The notes under the pieces were generated by a model. The model was not told where the DNA came from. It ran no database searches and saw nothing but the letters and a program-made list of their open reading frames with translations. A stretch of 64,000 nucleotides of DNA from Pterobdella sp. o SKG-2022 (Eukaryota > Annelida > Clitellata > Hirudinida > Piscicolidae). Of this stretch, positions 1 to 11,300 are shown in pieces. Position 1 is the first letter of the stretch. Every line of letters begins with the position of its first letter. The stretch covers positions 450,647-514,646 of the forward strand of contig OZ038321.1 in NCBI GenBank assembly GCA_964035795.1, in the 5' to 3' direction. The translations under genes were made by a program, and so were the position numbers.

Positions 1-89
1 AGTTGGACTCAGCGATGAGTTGGACTCAGCGATGAGTTGGACTCAGCGATGAGTTGGACTCAGCGATGAGTTGGACTCAGCGATGAGTT
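1..89. repeat. 17-bp tandem repeat
   Basis: Five consecutive near-identical copies of a 17-bp unit (AGTTGGACTCAGCGATG) open the window, so the array probably continues to the left. No function is visible. Confidence 0.95.
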
Positions 90-299
90 TAGTGTAAATG
101 TTGATGTACATCAGAAATCTCTATTGACCTCTACTCTTTATTCTTGTTTTGAAAGCTTTGTCTAGAGAGTTCAAAACCTTATTTCTATGGAAGCTTCTAT
201 AAGCTGGTGACCTTGATCTCCAAAACATTAGAAGACTGTATATGCAAATTTGAAAATGGAAATCGAAAATAGAAAGCAAAGAATTGCGTAATAACTAAG

Positions 300-1030
300 A
301 GATGCTGGAGCTTTTGCTTGCGGTGTATGCTACAAAAGTGTCGGCATCAACTATATTTCTTGCTCCAAGTGCTTTCTCTGGTTTTAAAAGATATGTACCT
401 GTTTGTCTGGGAGATGGTTCATGTAGGTCCTCATTGGTTTAATTTGGCTTTTAACGTCAGAGGGGATATGAAATCCAAGTTTTGCTACCTTGGCGATGTG
501 TTGTGTACAGATGGAGATTATGAGTTGGCAGTTATCACTAGATGTACAGTTGTTTAGGGTGAGTTTAATAAATTTTGCCATTATTCACTTTTGAAGATGA
601 AACCTTGAAACTCCGTTTGTAATAACAAATCTTGCGTTAGTTCTGCATTGTTATATGGCAGTGAAAACTGGGCTCGGACAGTCAACTTTTTGCAAATATT
701 ACAGCGCAACGATAGATCCATGATTCGCTAGATATGTGGCCTTAAACAGGAAAACAAAACTCCATTCTCAGTCTTTTTTACAAAACTTAAAGTCTCTGAC
801 TTGGTGACGCTACTGCAGAGCCGTCGGCTTTGCATGTATAATCATGTAAGACCTTCGTCCATTTGTATCAAAGACTTGCTCGAATTTCCTCTGTCTGGGG
901 ATCGTTTTTGTGGCAGACTAGCAAAAACCTGGTTGAGTTGCCTTGAAAAGGATAAGAAATCAAATGCCCAAAAAAATGTGCACTCGCTTAATAGAGTTGA
1001 GTCGAGGGAATTTGACAGTCTTGTTTATCC
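300..1030 (+). pseudogene. Decayed non-LTR retrotransposon, C-terminal part of the RT polyprotein
   Basis: Translated pieces in shifting frames match the C-terminal tail of common invertebrate endonuclease-RT elements: FCYLGDVLCTDG, then ALLYGSENWA, then LQRNDRSMIR followed by ICGLK, then LLQSRRLCMYNHV and a Gly/Arg-rich GRLAKTWLSCLEKD. At least two stops (one directly after RNDRSMIR) and frame changes break it, so it is dead. The catalytic RT core is not present. The family assignment is from recalled motif order, not from a search. Confidence 0.75.
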
Positions 1031-1124
1031 AGTTACTGGGATCTACCGCAGTGTAACATGATATTATTTTTTAAATTTTGTTCATTATATATTTCCCAGG
1101 TTTTTGAATATTTTATTGTTCTGA

Positions 1125-1616
1125 AAAATATACAATTTTTACAAACAAAACCTCAAAAGAAGTTCCAACAAAAGAAGAAGTGAAATTTTACCCAAAAAAA
1201 AGTCAATAAAAACAACCAGCAAAGTTGATAAAAAATCAACAAAAGAACAATCCGTAATAGATTTAAAATTTATTCCTACGGATAAAGAAAGTAACGAAAA
1301 ATCTTCAGAAACAAAAGGCGAGCATAAAAAATCGAAAATAAAAGAACGAAAAAAAAGTTTGAAAAGTGAATTTGAAAAAAAAAAAAGTAAAGAAGAAACA
1401 GATGAAGAAGACTTAAAGAACAAAAACGAGTTTGAAAAATTAAAAGAAAACGAAGCAAAGGGAATTGAAGAAATGGAGAAAATAAATCCAGATGAAGCTG
1501 AAGAGAAATTGGACAACGATGTCGTCACAAAAAGTAATGAGCAATCTGAACCACATAAACCTAGAAAAAAATTTAAGAGAAAAGTGAAACCTAGAAAAGA
1601 TAAAAAAAAAAAATGA
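1125..1616 (+). CDS. Lys/Glu-rich ORF, possible terminal exon of an unknown gene
   Basis: An open frame of about 163 codons runs from a stop at 1122 to TGA at 1614-1616. The composition is extreme: Lys, Glu and Ser dominate, and the protein ends in a basic run (RKKFKRKVKPRKDKKKK). No ATG lies near the 5' end, and an acceptor-like AG occurs around 1159, so this could be the last exon of a gene starting left of the window. An AATAAA polyadenylation signal overlaps the stop codon (1616-1621). Such a low-complexity frame in AT-rich DNA can also be chance. No domain is recognisable; charged coiled-coil or disordered tail is the only description possible. Confidence 0.35.
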   Translation, partial: KIYNFYKQNLKRSSNKRRSEILPKKKSIKTTSKVDKKSTKEQSVIDLKFIPTDKESNEKSSETKGEHKKSKIKERKKSLKSEFEKKKSKEETDEEDLKNKNEFEKLKENEAKGIEEMEKINPDEAEEKLDNDVVTKSNEQSEPHKPRKKFKRKVKPRKDKKKK

Positions 1617-2200
1617 ATAAAAATGAGAATATTAACGAAGTTTGACGTTTGCTTGCGTTTCGTTCTTATTTAAGAACAGGCTATTTAAGTCGATGTTAAA
1701 ATTATTCGCAAAATTTGATTACTTTTGCATATTTATGTTGCATAGGGATGAGTTTGATATTTTATTTTAAATTCTGACTTTGAATTTTTTGCATTTGAAT
1801 AAATTTTGTTTTGAAAAGTAGCAGATTTATGATTAATTTGAAAGAGTTTCTTGAACAAAAAGACAGATATTCTGAAAGCAGATTGGTGGATGAAGCAAGG
1901 TTTTCAATTTCCGTTTCCTGTTTATTTATTTCAATTTCAACATTTAAATTCTATTTTTTTTAAATCAAACACCAAAAACAAAAAATTGTCTTCTTAGATT
2001 CAAAATTGAAGACCTTTTTTTTCTATTCAAATCCCGATATTGCACCAACTTTTTGAAAATATTTATATAATATTTAAAGTTCACTTTTGTATTTAATCAT
2101 GAAACCCAAAATAATTTTTTTTTGAATTGGAATTTTGGAGTTTTTTTTGAGTTTTATATTTAATATTGAATTTAATTTCTATTCACTTTCACTGTTGAGA
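1617..2200. other. AT-rich spacer, nothing recognised
   Basis: No coding pattern, RNA gene or clear repeat is visible between the Lys/Glu ORF and the minus-strand RT fragment. Confidence 0.6.
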
Positions 2201-2214
2201 CCCACAAGCACTTC

Positions 2215-2565
2215 CCGCTTACTATAGAAAGCATAACGTTTTTTCAACTGACCAATAGGATTGAAGCAGATATAGACCAGATTTTTTTAATTTGCTGTTT
2301 TAGCACGAATGGCTTGGTCATCTGCAAACCTTACTGCTTTGATCAGTACCCCTCCTACTTTGACCTTCTCAAGTGAGTGCAGAGTATCCTTCATCATTAC
2401 TTCTGCATAGAGGTTGAACAGCACAGATGAGATAAGACATCCTTGTTTTTTGCCTTTTCTTATTAATCAGGGCTCAGTTACTTCTGAGTTAATTCTCACC
2501 ACTGCAGTCTGTTCCATATAAAGTTCTGCAATCAGCCGCCTATCTCTCCAATCAACCCTTATTTC
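2215..2565 (-). pseudogene. Non-LTR RT core fragment, minus strand
   Basis: The reverse strand reads as the RT palm region: RLIAELYMEQTAVVRINSEV, a short break, KKQGCLISSVLFNLYAEVM, MKDTLHSLEKV and VRFADDQAIRAKT. QGCLISSVLFNLYAE is RT motif 4 and FADDQ is the catalytic box with the DD pair retained. A stop (the TPA that follows SEV is broken) and truncation on both sides show it is a fossil. It is in the opposite orientation to the remnant at 300-1030, so the two are separate insertions or an inversion. Confidence 0.8.
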
Positions 2566-3175
2566 CTCTTATATCCTCATTAGTTTCTTACTTTTTCCCA
2601 ACTTCATCAAACTCTCCTTACTGTCAACCCTTCTACTCGCTTTTGGTATCAACCTGGTAATAACCTTTTCATCCAACTTCACTGTGCTTCTTCCTTTGAC
2701 TCTTCTTCTTTCTCTGATGCTGATGATTTTTTCAATGCTCTAGACTCCCTTTTCACTTTAATCATGCTTCTTCCCATCAACTTTTTTACCTATCGTCCTT
2801 CCTTCTTCAAAGCTCCCCAGTTTAATTGTGGATGCATCACATCCAAACGTTTCTTAAGCAAGCTTGAGCGTTCTTTCCTCTTTCCTCTCCCCCTTTTTTT
2901 TCATGATTTTTGGCTTTCTCATCTATCAACCTATTGCTCTTTTCTCCACTCCAAATAAAAGCGCCAACTTTTAGTAAGTTAAAAATTTCAAATTTTTTAA
3001 AAATTTTGTAAAATTGATAGAAAATTTTCTTTAAAAAAAAGTAAATTCGGTTGAACAAATACTTTGTGTTTGTGAAAAAGTTAATTGAATGTAAAACGAA
3101 AAAACGATTCAATACTCTATGCTTGTTAGTTTTTCTTGGCACGAGTGACCGGTATAATCGTATTTTTATCGAAAA
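2566..3175. other. Upstream region of SF3A2
   Basis: Pyrimidine-rich (CTTCTT/TTCC) sequence around 2570-2950 grades into AT-rich DNA before the SF3A2 start. No TATA box or CpG island stands out. The first coding exon carries its ATG at 3176; a 5' UTR exon could lie here but I cannot define it. Confidence 0.4.
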
Positions 3176-5576
3176 ATGGATTTCCAACATAGAGCTGGAG
3201 GTAAAACAGGGGTCGGAGGTGTGGCATCGACGTCTGATACAAACAGAGACCGACGAGAAAGGTTGAGACAGCTTGCCTTGGAAACTATAGATTTGAACAA
3301 GGTTTGGAGTGGAATAAAGATTTATTGAACAATTTTTAAAAAATTGCTGAATTTACTTTTGAATGAATTTCAATTTTTTCAAATTTCAGGATCCATATTT
3401 TATGAAAAACCACCTTGGTTCATATGAATGCAAGCTTTGTTTAACTCTGCACAACAATGAGGTAGTTTTCCAATTTTAATAATTAAGCCTTGATCTAAAA
3501 AAGTTTTCAATCATTTTCTCAATAATTCAATGAAACTGATGATGATTTTTCACTAAATGAAAGAGACTCGTGTGCTAATAAATTTATTAACTGCCATGCT
3601 TATTTTCACCATTTTTTTGTAGGCTAAAACTTTGATAACTACATAGATTAAGGTATTTATAATTTTAAAATTAATCCCATCAAACCAAAATTCTACAGGG
3701 CAGTTATTTGGCTCACACTCAAGGCAAGAAACATCAAGCTAACTTGTATGTTCAAGTTTTTGCTCATTTTTTATTTTTTTGAAGAAAAAAAATACCATAT
3801 TTCTCAAACCAACTATATGTACAAATCCATATAGGGGTGTAATATATTCCACATTCAAACATAATCTCTTCCATGGCTTCTTATTTGAAAGTTGCAAATG
3901 AGAGGTTGGGTTGAGAGAAAGATAATTTTTAAAGTTGTCAAATGTCAATGTTACCTTCTTTGACATCAAATCAACTTTAACACAATTCTTTTTAGTTTTA
4001 ATCTTTATTTCAAATTTTATTTATTGGATGCTTTTGAATGCATTTGTAATAATAATTACACAAACCACCACATACTAACCACTACCACCTCACATCACAC
4101 ATTAACCAATACCTCACAAACCACCTGTGCCCACAAGAGCACAGAGGGCAGCCAAAGAGGCCAAGGAAACTCCAATACAGCCAGCACCCGAGAAGGCTCG
4201 CATAGATGTGAGAAAGTTTGTAAAGATTGGTCGACCTGGCTACAAAGTAACCAAGCAGCGAGACCCAGAAACTGGCCAGCAAAGTTTGCTTTACCAGGTC
4301 AGAGTTTTTTTGGATTTATGACAACATAAAGTTTTTTGGTCACTTTCTTTGTTTTTATGCCACAATATTATCAAGTAATTTGGTTGTTTTTGTTGCTTTC
4401 GCAATACAATTATATTCAGTTTTTGAGGTTCACATGCAATGTAGATTTCTTTTAATTCATACACACACTCATGCTCTTTTCCATAAAATTTAAAAATTCT
4501 CACTACCCTAAATAAATTCATCTTTTCCCAACTTGACACCTACCTACTCACCCCACACCTCCCACTCAGCCTTCACCTCCCATTTACCCTTCCACAGATC
4601 GACTACCCAGAGATAGTGGAGACTATCCAGCCTAAACACAGATTCATGTCGGCATATGAGCAACGTCAGGAACCCCCTGATCGGAAGTGGCAGTACCTGT
4701 TGTTTGCAGCTGAGCCTTATGAAACTATTGCTTTCAAGGTGGGTGTAGTAGTGTGGAATGGGGGGAGGCTCAAGGATGGCAGGGGATGTTTTAAGATGGG
4801 TCCAGAAAGGCTTGTGTGGAGATTTTTGGATGGATTGTGTGAGGTTTATTGAGGGGGCAAAAAGTGCTTTGGTTGGGTTTTATTGAAGGTAGTAGTGAGT
4901 TTGTTTTAGTTAATTTTTCTTATGTACTTACGTCATACCACCCCCATCAAATCATAACACCTTTACCATCAAATCACCATTATCACCACACCACTCTCCA
5001 CCATCCCACACCATCAGATCCCAAGCAGAGAGGTAGATAAAGAGCCAAAGAGGTTCTGGACTCATTGGAATAAAGATACAAAACAGGTCTGGTACACTAG
5101 TTGTAGAAGTAGAATTTATATCTATATACGTAAATTAATATAGAATATGTATAATTTCAAGGCTAATTTTTCACAATATGTAATATATAGTTGAGGTTTC
5201 AAAAGACCTTAATAATTTATTTATATTTTATAAATACCTTAGTTAAATAATAAAAAATATTTTAATTAATAATTAACGAAGAATTGTTAATAACGATAAA
5301 AAAATCCTATTTAATTGTATGTGTGTGGTGATATTCTTATTGCTGTTTTTCAATAATCATTTTTGCCTGAAAATAACGATGCTGAAGGTTTGTAATGGCT
5401 TTCAAAACCACTCCCAGTTCTTCCTCCAATTCGCATTTAAGCTGGAGAAATCGACAGGAGTGGTGACTAAAAACCCCCAAAATATCCCACCTTCCCAAAC
5501 GAATGGAGTCTCTAACTTCAACCTGTCTTCCAACGCCTCCAACCTCGCACCACCACCCCCACCTCCCAAATTGTAG
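3176..5576 (+). CDS. SF3A2: Splicing factor 3A subunit 2 (SF3a66/Prp11)
   Basis: Subunit of the SF3a complex of the U2 snRNP, needed for branch-site recognition in the nucleus. Exons: 3176-3301, 3390-3461, 3699-3745, 4138-4297, 4598-4738, 5018-5086, 5418-5576; all junctions keep frame and give about 257 aa. The N terminus is MDFQHRAGGKTGVGG as in animal SF3A2. A matrin/U1-type zinc finger follows (ECKLC, then HTQGKKH, split by an intron), then KFVKIGRPGYKVTKQRDPET and the conserved RKWQYLLFAAEPYETIAFK and RFWTHWN blocks. Exon 4 begins with a single base completing a Leu codon from exon 3. The protein ends PPPPPPKL soon after the conserved core, so it lacks the long proline-rich tail of vertebrate SF3A2 and is nearer yeast Prp11 in length. 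Identification is secure; exon borders rest on reading splice sites by eye. Confidence 0.96.
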
Positions 5577-5690
5577 GGGTGTATACCCATCCTGTTATTT
5601 GACTGTTACTCATATGGTAGTTAGAGATAATATTTATTATTATCATAACTGGCTGTATTCATGTGTTAGTATAACCATTAATTATTATTA

Positions 5691-5696
5691 TTTATT
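5691..5696 (-). terminator. Polyadenylation signal of the C22orf39-like gene
   Basis: AATAAA on the minus strand lies about 66 nt past the stop codon at 5762. With the SF3A2 signal at 5735 this implies tail-to-tail 3' UTR overlap of the two convergent genes. Confidence 0.5.
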
Positions 5697-5734
5697 TTTT
5701 CAACTATTTACATTATTTCCATCAGATTTTCACC

Positions 5735-5740
5735 AATAAA
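5735..5740 (+). terminator. Polyadenylation signal of SF3A2
   Basis: AATAAA lies about 160 bp downstream of the SF3A2 stop codon and just before the convergent gene's coding end. It is the only canonical signal on this strand in that interval. Confidence 0.6.
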
Positions 5741-5761
5741 GCATTCACAAATTTATTAGAA

Positions 5762-7038
5762 TCAGCTCAGTACACATTGCTTATAATGGTTTTTATCTTC
5801 TTCAATGCTCTTATAATCAGTGGTGAGATGGACAGGAATTCCCCTGTTCCAATCTCCTGGAGGAGCTGTTCTATATTCCCAAATATCATTGTTCCTCTTT
5901 TTCTCCAACCTCTCTTCTCTCCTTTCCAACTCGTGGTTTATCACTGGGATCTTGTGGGTCATATAAAAATGCTATGATTTTTCTAAGTTTAGTTTTTTAG
6001 TTAGCTTTAAAATTTTTGAAAAAAATGTCAATATAGAGGCATGAGTTTTGTGAAGGTGTAGATTGAGTTTTTGTGGCAATGTGAGTTGTCAGTAATTTGC
6101 AGATAAAATTTAAAAAATAATTATGAAAAAATCCACATTTATATTGATATGGTTTTTAGATCTTTCCTCAGAAAAAAGTTTGAGATAGGTTTTAAGGTTG
6201 TATGGAAGTGATGATATGTAAAAATCACAAAAATTTTACAGTAATCCTAGATGGAATACCAATAAAATAAATACCAGATGTTTGGCTTCATTTGACTTTT
6301 CATAGAGAATGCAGTTAGCATGGTCTTGTTTCCATTTCCAACACTCACTCAACTTCCCTGACACATAGTTTTGATGGAATCTGCCTTTCATGCCTAGCAA
6401 ATTTGGAGGTGTATTTATTGATGGATGTTGAGTTGAGGTATTATATTAGTTAATTGCTGTATACTCCATGTTCTGGTACACCCATAGCATTATAATCCAA
6501 TATTAATTTCTTAAATGTTCAACCCTTGCTAGAGTGGATAGACATATGAAACAATAATAATAATGAAGCAGTATAACATTTGTTTGGCTGTGATACAGTT
6601 TGACTACTGATTAGAGACATTATTTTCATTTTTCAGGTTTTGAATGATAACACAGAAAATGAAAAAAAAATAAATTTAAATTTATTAAATACTTTTAACT
6701 GCTTTGGTTTGTAATCGAAAATATAAAAAAAGTAACGACCAGGCAAAAATTTTTATTATCTTACCTGAGAAGTTGAATAGTTTTTTTCTGATCTATTCAA
6801 CTTCAGTTAGTGAGTTTTGAAATACATTAATAAAGATAGGAAAAATCTATCTAAAGATAGAATAAATCCTAAAAAGTTAAAACTCACTTGCGCACTCCTT
6901 GTATTCATCATAGTAGATCTTACAGGGTCTCACCTTCAAAATAATTTCAACATGAGAAATTTTAAATCAACATTCAAATTTTAATATTACCAGCCATAAA
7001 TAACTCTCCACAAATTCTTCGTCGTCTCTTGAAGGCAT
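5762..7038 (-). CDS. C22orf39: C22orf39/PANTS-like twin CX9C protein
   Basis: Four minus-strand exons: 7038-6991, 6933-6888, 6393-6275, 5950-5762, giving about 133 aa in one frame. The start context is MPSRDDEEFVESYLWL. The family hallmark is clear: RPCKIYYDEYKEC is a CX9C motif and SECWKWKQDHANC is a second CX9C, as in human UPF0545/C22orf39 (PANTS). The C-terminal half has an Arg/Glu-rich helix (NHELERREERLEKKR) and then the conserved block IWEYRTAPPGDW before the last 26 residues. Twin CX9C proteins fold as a disulphide-linked helical hairpin, usually in the mitochondrial intermembrane space; the vertebrate homologue is reported as a synaptic plasticity regulator. Location here is inference. 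Exon 2 ends with one base of a Ser codon completed by exon 3. Homology is from memory of the human protein but agrees along its whole length. Confidence 0.88.
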
Positions 7039-8386
7039 TTGATTTTTAGAATGTGTTTAAAAGTGCATTTTTTGTGGGTTTTAAATGATATTAATTCAAT
7101 AAGTGTTAAAAGTGGAACAAAAACGAAATAATTTGAAGAAAATATTAAGCGGAGTGAGTCTTATTATTAATAAATGTAGTTTAGAAGCATCTATTGTCTA
7201 CATTTTAAAAAATAAAAAAAAAACTTGGTTTTGTATACTAATCATTAGGTTACTAACAACATTTTTATATATCAACTTTGTATGATCGATATTGAACAAG
7301 TGGCTAGAGAATAAGGCTTACGAAACACTTTGTTCAGGAAAGACTGATTCTAAGCGACGATTTGAAAGAAGTTGAAGTCTAAACTAAAAATTTTCTATTT
7401 TATTCAGCACAAAAAATTTAAAAGCTTTTTTTTTAAACAAGCCATTTCCAAAGAGTTTAAAAGTAGAACAAAAACATTGAAAATGATTAGCAAACTTGGA
7501 AATACTGTCTGAAACAATACTCAACATCAGCTGTGGAGAAGTGTCATGGAGGTGGGTGATCAAAAAAGCATGATTCAAATATTTTCAAACATGGTCATGT
7601 GATGAACAGATGAAATTAAATTCAAGTCATTCAGATAGGTTTTTGGTTGGGTAAGTATTGTGTTACATGGGGTGCTTCTTCATTTAGATCATGGTAATGA
7701 TATAAAATTTATTAATAGAAAATAAATTGCTTCACCAGATTCAAAAACAGCAAAAACAACTAAATACAGATATACTTTGATTCTAAAATAAATATTCAAC
7801 ATAGAACAGTATTTTAAGTTAAATAAATTCCTCAAAACTTTTCATATTTCTAAAAGATTATCGCTCGATAAAAGATTTCAAAATTCAATTAACTTTTAAA
7901 TAGTGATTTTATGTTGAATAATTTAATGACGTCTTCAAAAAAAGTCTATTTGAAAATTATTAAATACAATTACAACTGAAGATAACATAGGTGAATACTA
8001 TTGGAACAAATATCCCGTTATAATTATTTCTATATAACAATTTCGCGTACAAAATACTAAAATAACTATGTATGTGATATATAATTATTTTTGTGTGCAT
8101 TGGTTATTCACAAATTAATAAAAATATACTGTTTAAAAGCGAACTGAAGATCAGCTTAAGTATGTGTTCATGTGAATCGATTGCAAAAATTATAACTGCT
8201 GACATCAGATGTAACGACGATTGTAACAATGATAAAATTGAAAACACTAGCAATGTCAATAAAAATAATATAAACGAAAATAGTAACTTGAATAATAATA
8301 ATAATATCAATAAAAATATTAAAAATAAAGATAATATCGATAACATTAAATAAATAATAAAATGAATAGCAATAACAACCAGACCC
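7039..8386. other. AT-rich intergenic region between C22orf39-like and FKBP14-like genes
   Basis: No supported gene. Short ORFs here are low complexity, including an Asn-rich frame at 8215-8353 arising from AAT repeats. The region should contain the promoter of the C22orf39-like gene (near 7040) and the 3' UTR of the FKBP14-like gene (below 8387), both transcribed leftward. Confidence 0.5.
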
Positions 8387-11300
8387 TCATAACTCGTCAT
8401 GCTTTTCCTCTCTGAAGAACTCACTTCTGGAGATTTCACCATCCTGTGGTGAAATGACGTCATAATAATAATAAAATCAATATTAATGATCATTATCATC
8501 ACATTATCGCTATTCTTGTGAAAATAATGACAATAATAAAATAGATATAATAAAAAAAAGTAATCATCATCAGCAACCCATCATCACCACCACCCAACCA
8601 TCATCATCCTCATCATCAGCACCCAACCATCATCATCATCACCACCAATACCACCATCATCATTATCACTACCCAACCCTCATCATCATCATCATCATTA
8701 CCCAGCCATCATCATCGCCACCCAACCGCCACTATCATCATCACCACCTTATCATCATCCTCATTATTGAAGATATCTGCTATCAAGTTGTTGTGTTCTT
8801 CTTCTGAGGCTTTCTGCGCCATTATGATTATTATTGTTTTAATACTATTATTTTTTATTATTACTTCTATTAATTATCTTATTATTATTATTGTTGCGTT
8901 TGTTATTGCAATCATTATTGTTAATATAAAGCTCTCTAAAGTTATAATTTAATTTTTTTTAATTTTAATATTCTTTTTTAAAAGTTTATTATTATTATTC
9001 ATATTATTAGTTATATTATTATTATTCATAAAAAAAACTTATCTGCAAACTGCACTCTAGAAATAAGTCGATAACTAAGGCATGAAATTGTCATCATGTG
9101 CACCAATATTGATACAGAAATACTCTGTGTCGCCATTGAGATAACATTATGAACATTCTTTAAGGTCAACAAACACAAAGTGGTTTTCACTTGATAATGT
9201 AAGCTAGTCTTATGAAGAGCTTCGTGTCTTCATTTTAATAAATACTTTGTGTTTGTTGTCCTTACTATTTGATTCAGGCTATTGTACTTCATTATAAGAA
9301 TTATGATTAAGATAATATTATAAGAATTATTATGATTAAGATAATATTATGAGAATTATTACTATGATTGAGATAATATTATAAGAATTGTTATTATGAT
9401 TGAGATAATATAAGAATTATTATTATGACTGAGACAATATTATAAGAATCTTTATGATTGAGATAATATTATAAGAATTATTATTATGAGAATTATTATT
9501 ATGATTGAGCTAATATTATAAGAATTACTATTATGAGAATTATTATTATGATTGAGATAATATTATAAGAATTATTATTATGAGAATTATTATTATGATT
9601 GAGCTAATATTATAAGAATTATTATTATGAGAATTATTATTATGATTGAGATAATATTATAAGAATTATTATTATGATTGAGATAATATTATAAGAATTA
9701 TTATTATGAGAATTATTATTATGATTGAGATAATATTATAAGAATTATTATTATGAGAATTATTATTATGATTGAGATAATATTATAAGAATTATTATGA
9801 GAATTATTATTATGATTGAGATAATATTATAAGAATTATTATTATGAGAATTATTATTATGATTGAGATAATATTATAAGAATTATTATGAGAATTATTA
9901 TTATGATTGAGATAATATTATAAGAATTATTATTATGAGAATTATTATTATGATTGAGATAATATTATAAGAATTATTATTATGATTGAGATGACATATG
10001 GACATTTGACCGACATTTTCTCCTTCTTGGTTTTGTATGAAGACTGACACCTTGGTGGAATTGTTAGTAATTATAGTTTAAATCATTAATAATTATAGTT
10101 TGAATTATTAATAAATATATTTTAAATTATAAATAATTATAGTTTGAATTCAGAAATTTTAAATGTTGATTAATGGAAGGATTTTGAGTACATTTGTTGA
10201 ATGTGCTATAATTTTTCTCATAAATCGAAGTTGAAAATTTTGAATAGGATATTTGAAATTATGAATAAATAATTATATTTGGGATTGTGAAATAGTTTTA
10301 ATTAATAATAATATTAACATGAATCCACATTTACTCACTTCATCCTGTGACAACATGCCATTGTCGTCTGCATCGATTTGTGCGAAGGTGTCATGCAGGT
10401 GGTTGGAGTTTTTGGAGTAAAAGCCGATGAAGCGAACGGTGAAGTGAAGGGTTTGGTTTGGTGGGATTATGTCACCTGGTAGATTGGTTGTGATTATGTC
10501 GTCTGGTAGGTTGATTGTGAGATGAGTGATAGTTGGTTATGTGATGAGTGTGGGTTGGTTGGTTTTCAAGTTGTCTGACAAAATGAGTGATTGTAACATA
10601 ATGGTGGATAAATTGGTTGACTGTTGAGGTGCTCCTAGTTTGGGTTTTGATTGAGTAAGTGGTTGGTTTCACAGAGTGCTATTTTTGGTGATATAAAAAA
10701 ATACTTTTTAAAAAAATGAGAGACAATAATATTAGAGGTGTATGATATAAAAATGAGAATATTTTAAGAAATTTTGATAACTACAATAACTAAAAAAAAC
10801 TACCCTATTCATACACTGATAACATAAATTAAAAAATAGCTTATAAATGCTAACCCACCATATCCTACATCCTTGTAGGCCAGGTCGGGGTGGATAATGA
10901 GTTTTCTTACCTCATTCAAGCACATGCCCACCACTCCCTTGTCCATCCCCTCTATCACACTGCCATCCCCCAACTCAAACTCAAATGGGTTTTCTTGATC
11001 TTGACTGAAGTTTTTTGGGTGTGTCAGTTTTGTAATATTATATTATTTTAACTTCATTTGACTGAAAAAATTGTTCATAATGCACCTGACTGAAGTATAA
11101 ACTAAAATTCAATTCAAAAAATTTTTTTTGACTAAACAGTACAAAAATTTTTGTAAGTCAAACCCATTTTAACATGTAAAAAAGAAATTGTTAGTTATTT
11201 GAAGAAAATTTATCTTTATTGTTTATTAGCTACATGCATCTTACTTTAGTACCAAAGTAATTGAAAAAAATCTCAAATTGAAGGAGTATGTACAAATGTA

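Noticed and set aside
1139..1528. Minus-strand Ser/Phe/Leu-rich 129-aa ORF
   Set aside because: Antisense shadow of the Lys/Glu-rich frame.
8093..8353. Asn-rich 86-aa ORF
   Set aside because: AAT-repeat translation in the 3' flank of the FKBP14-like gene; no domain.
9297..9992. CRISPR-like array
   Set aside because: Units are contiguous, AT-only and variable with no unique spacers; the context is an animal intron.
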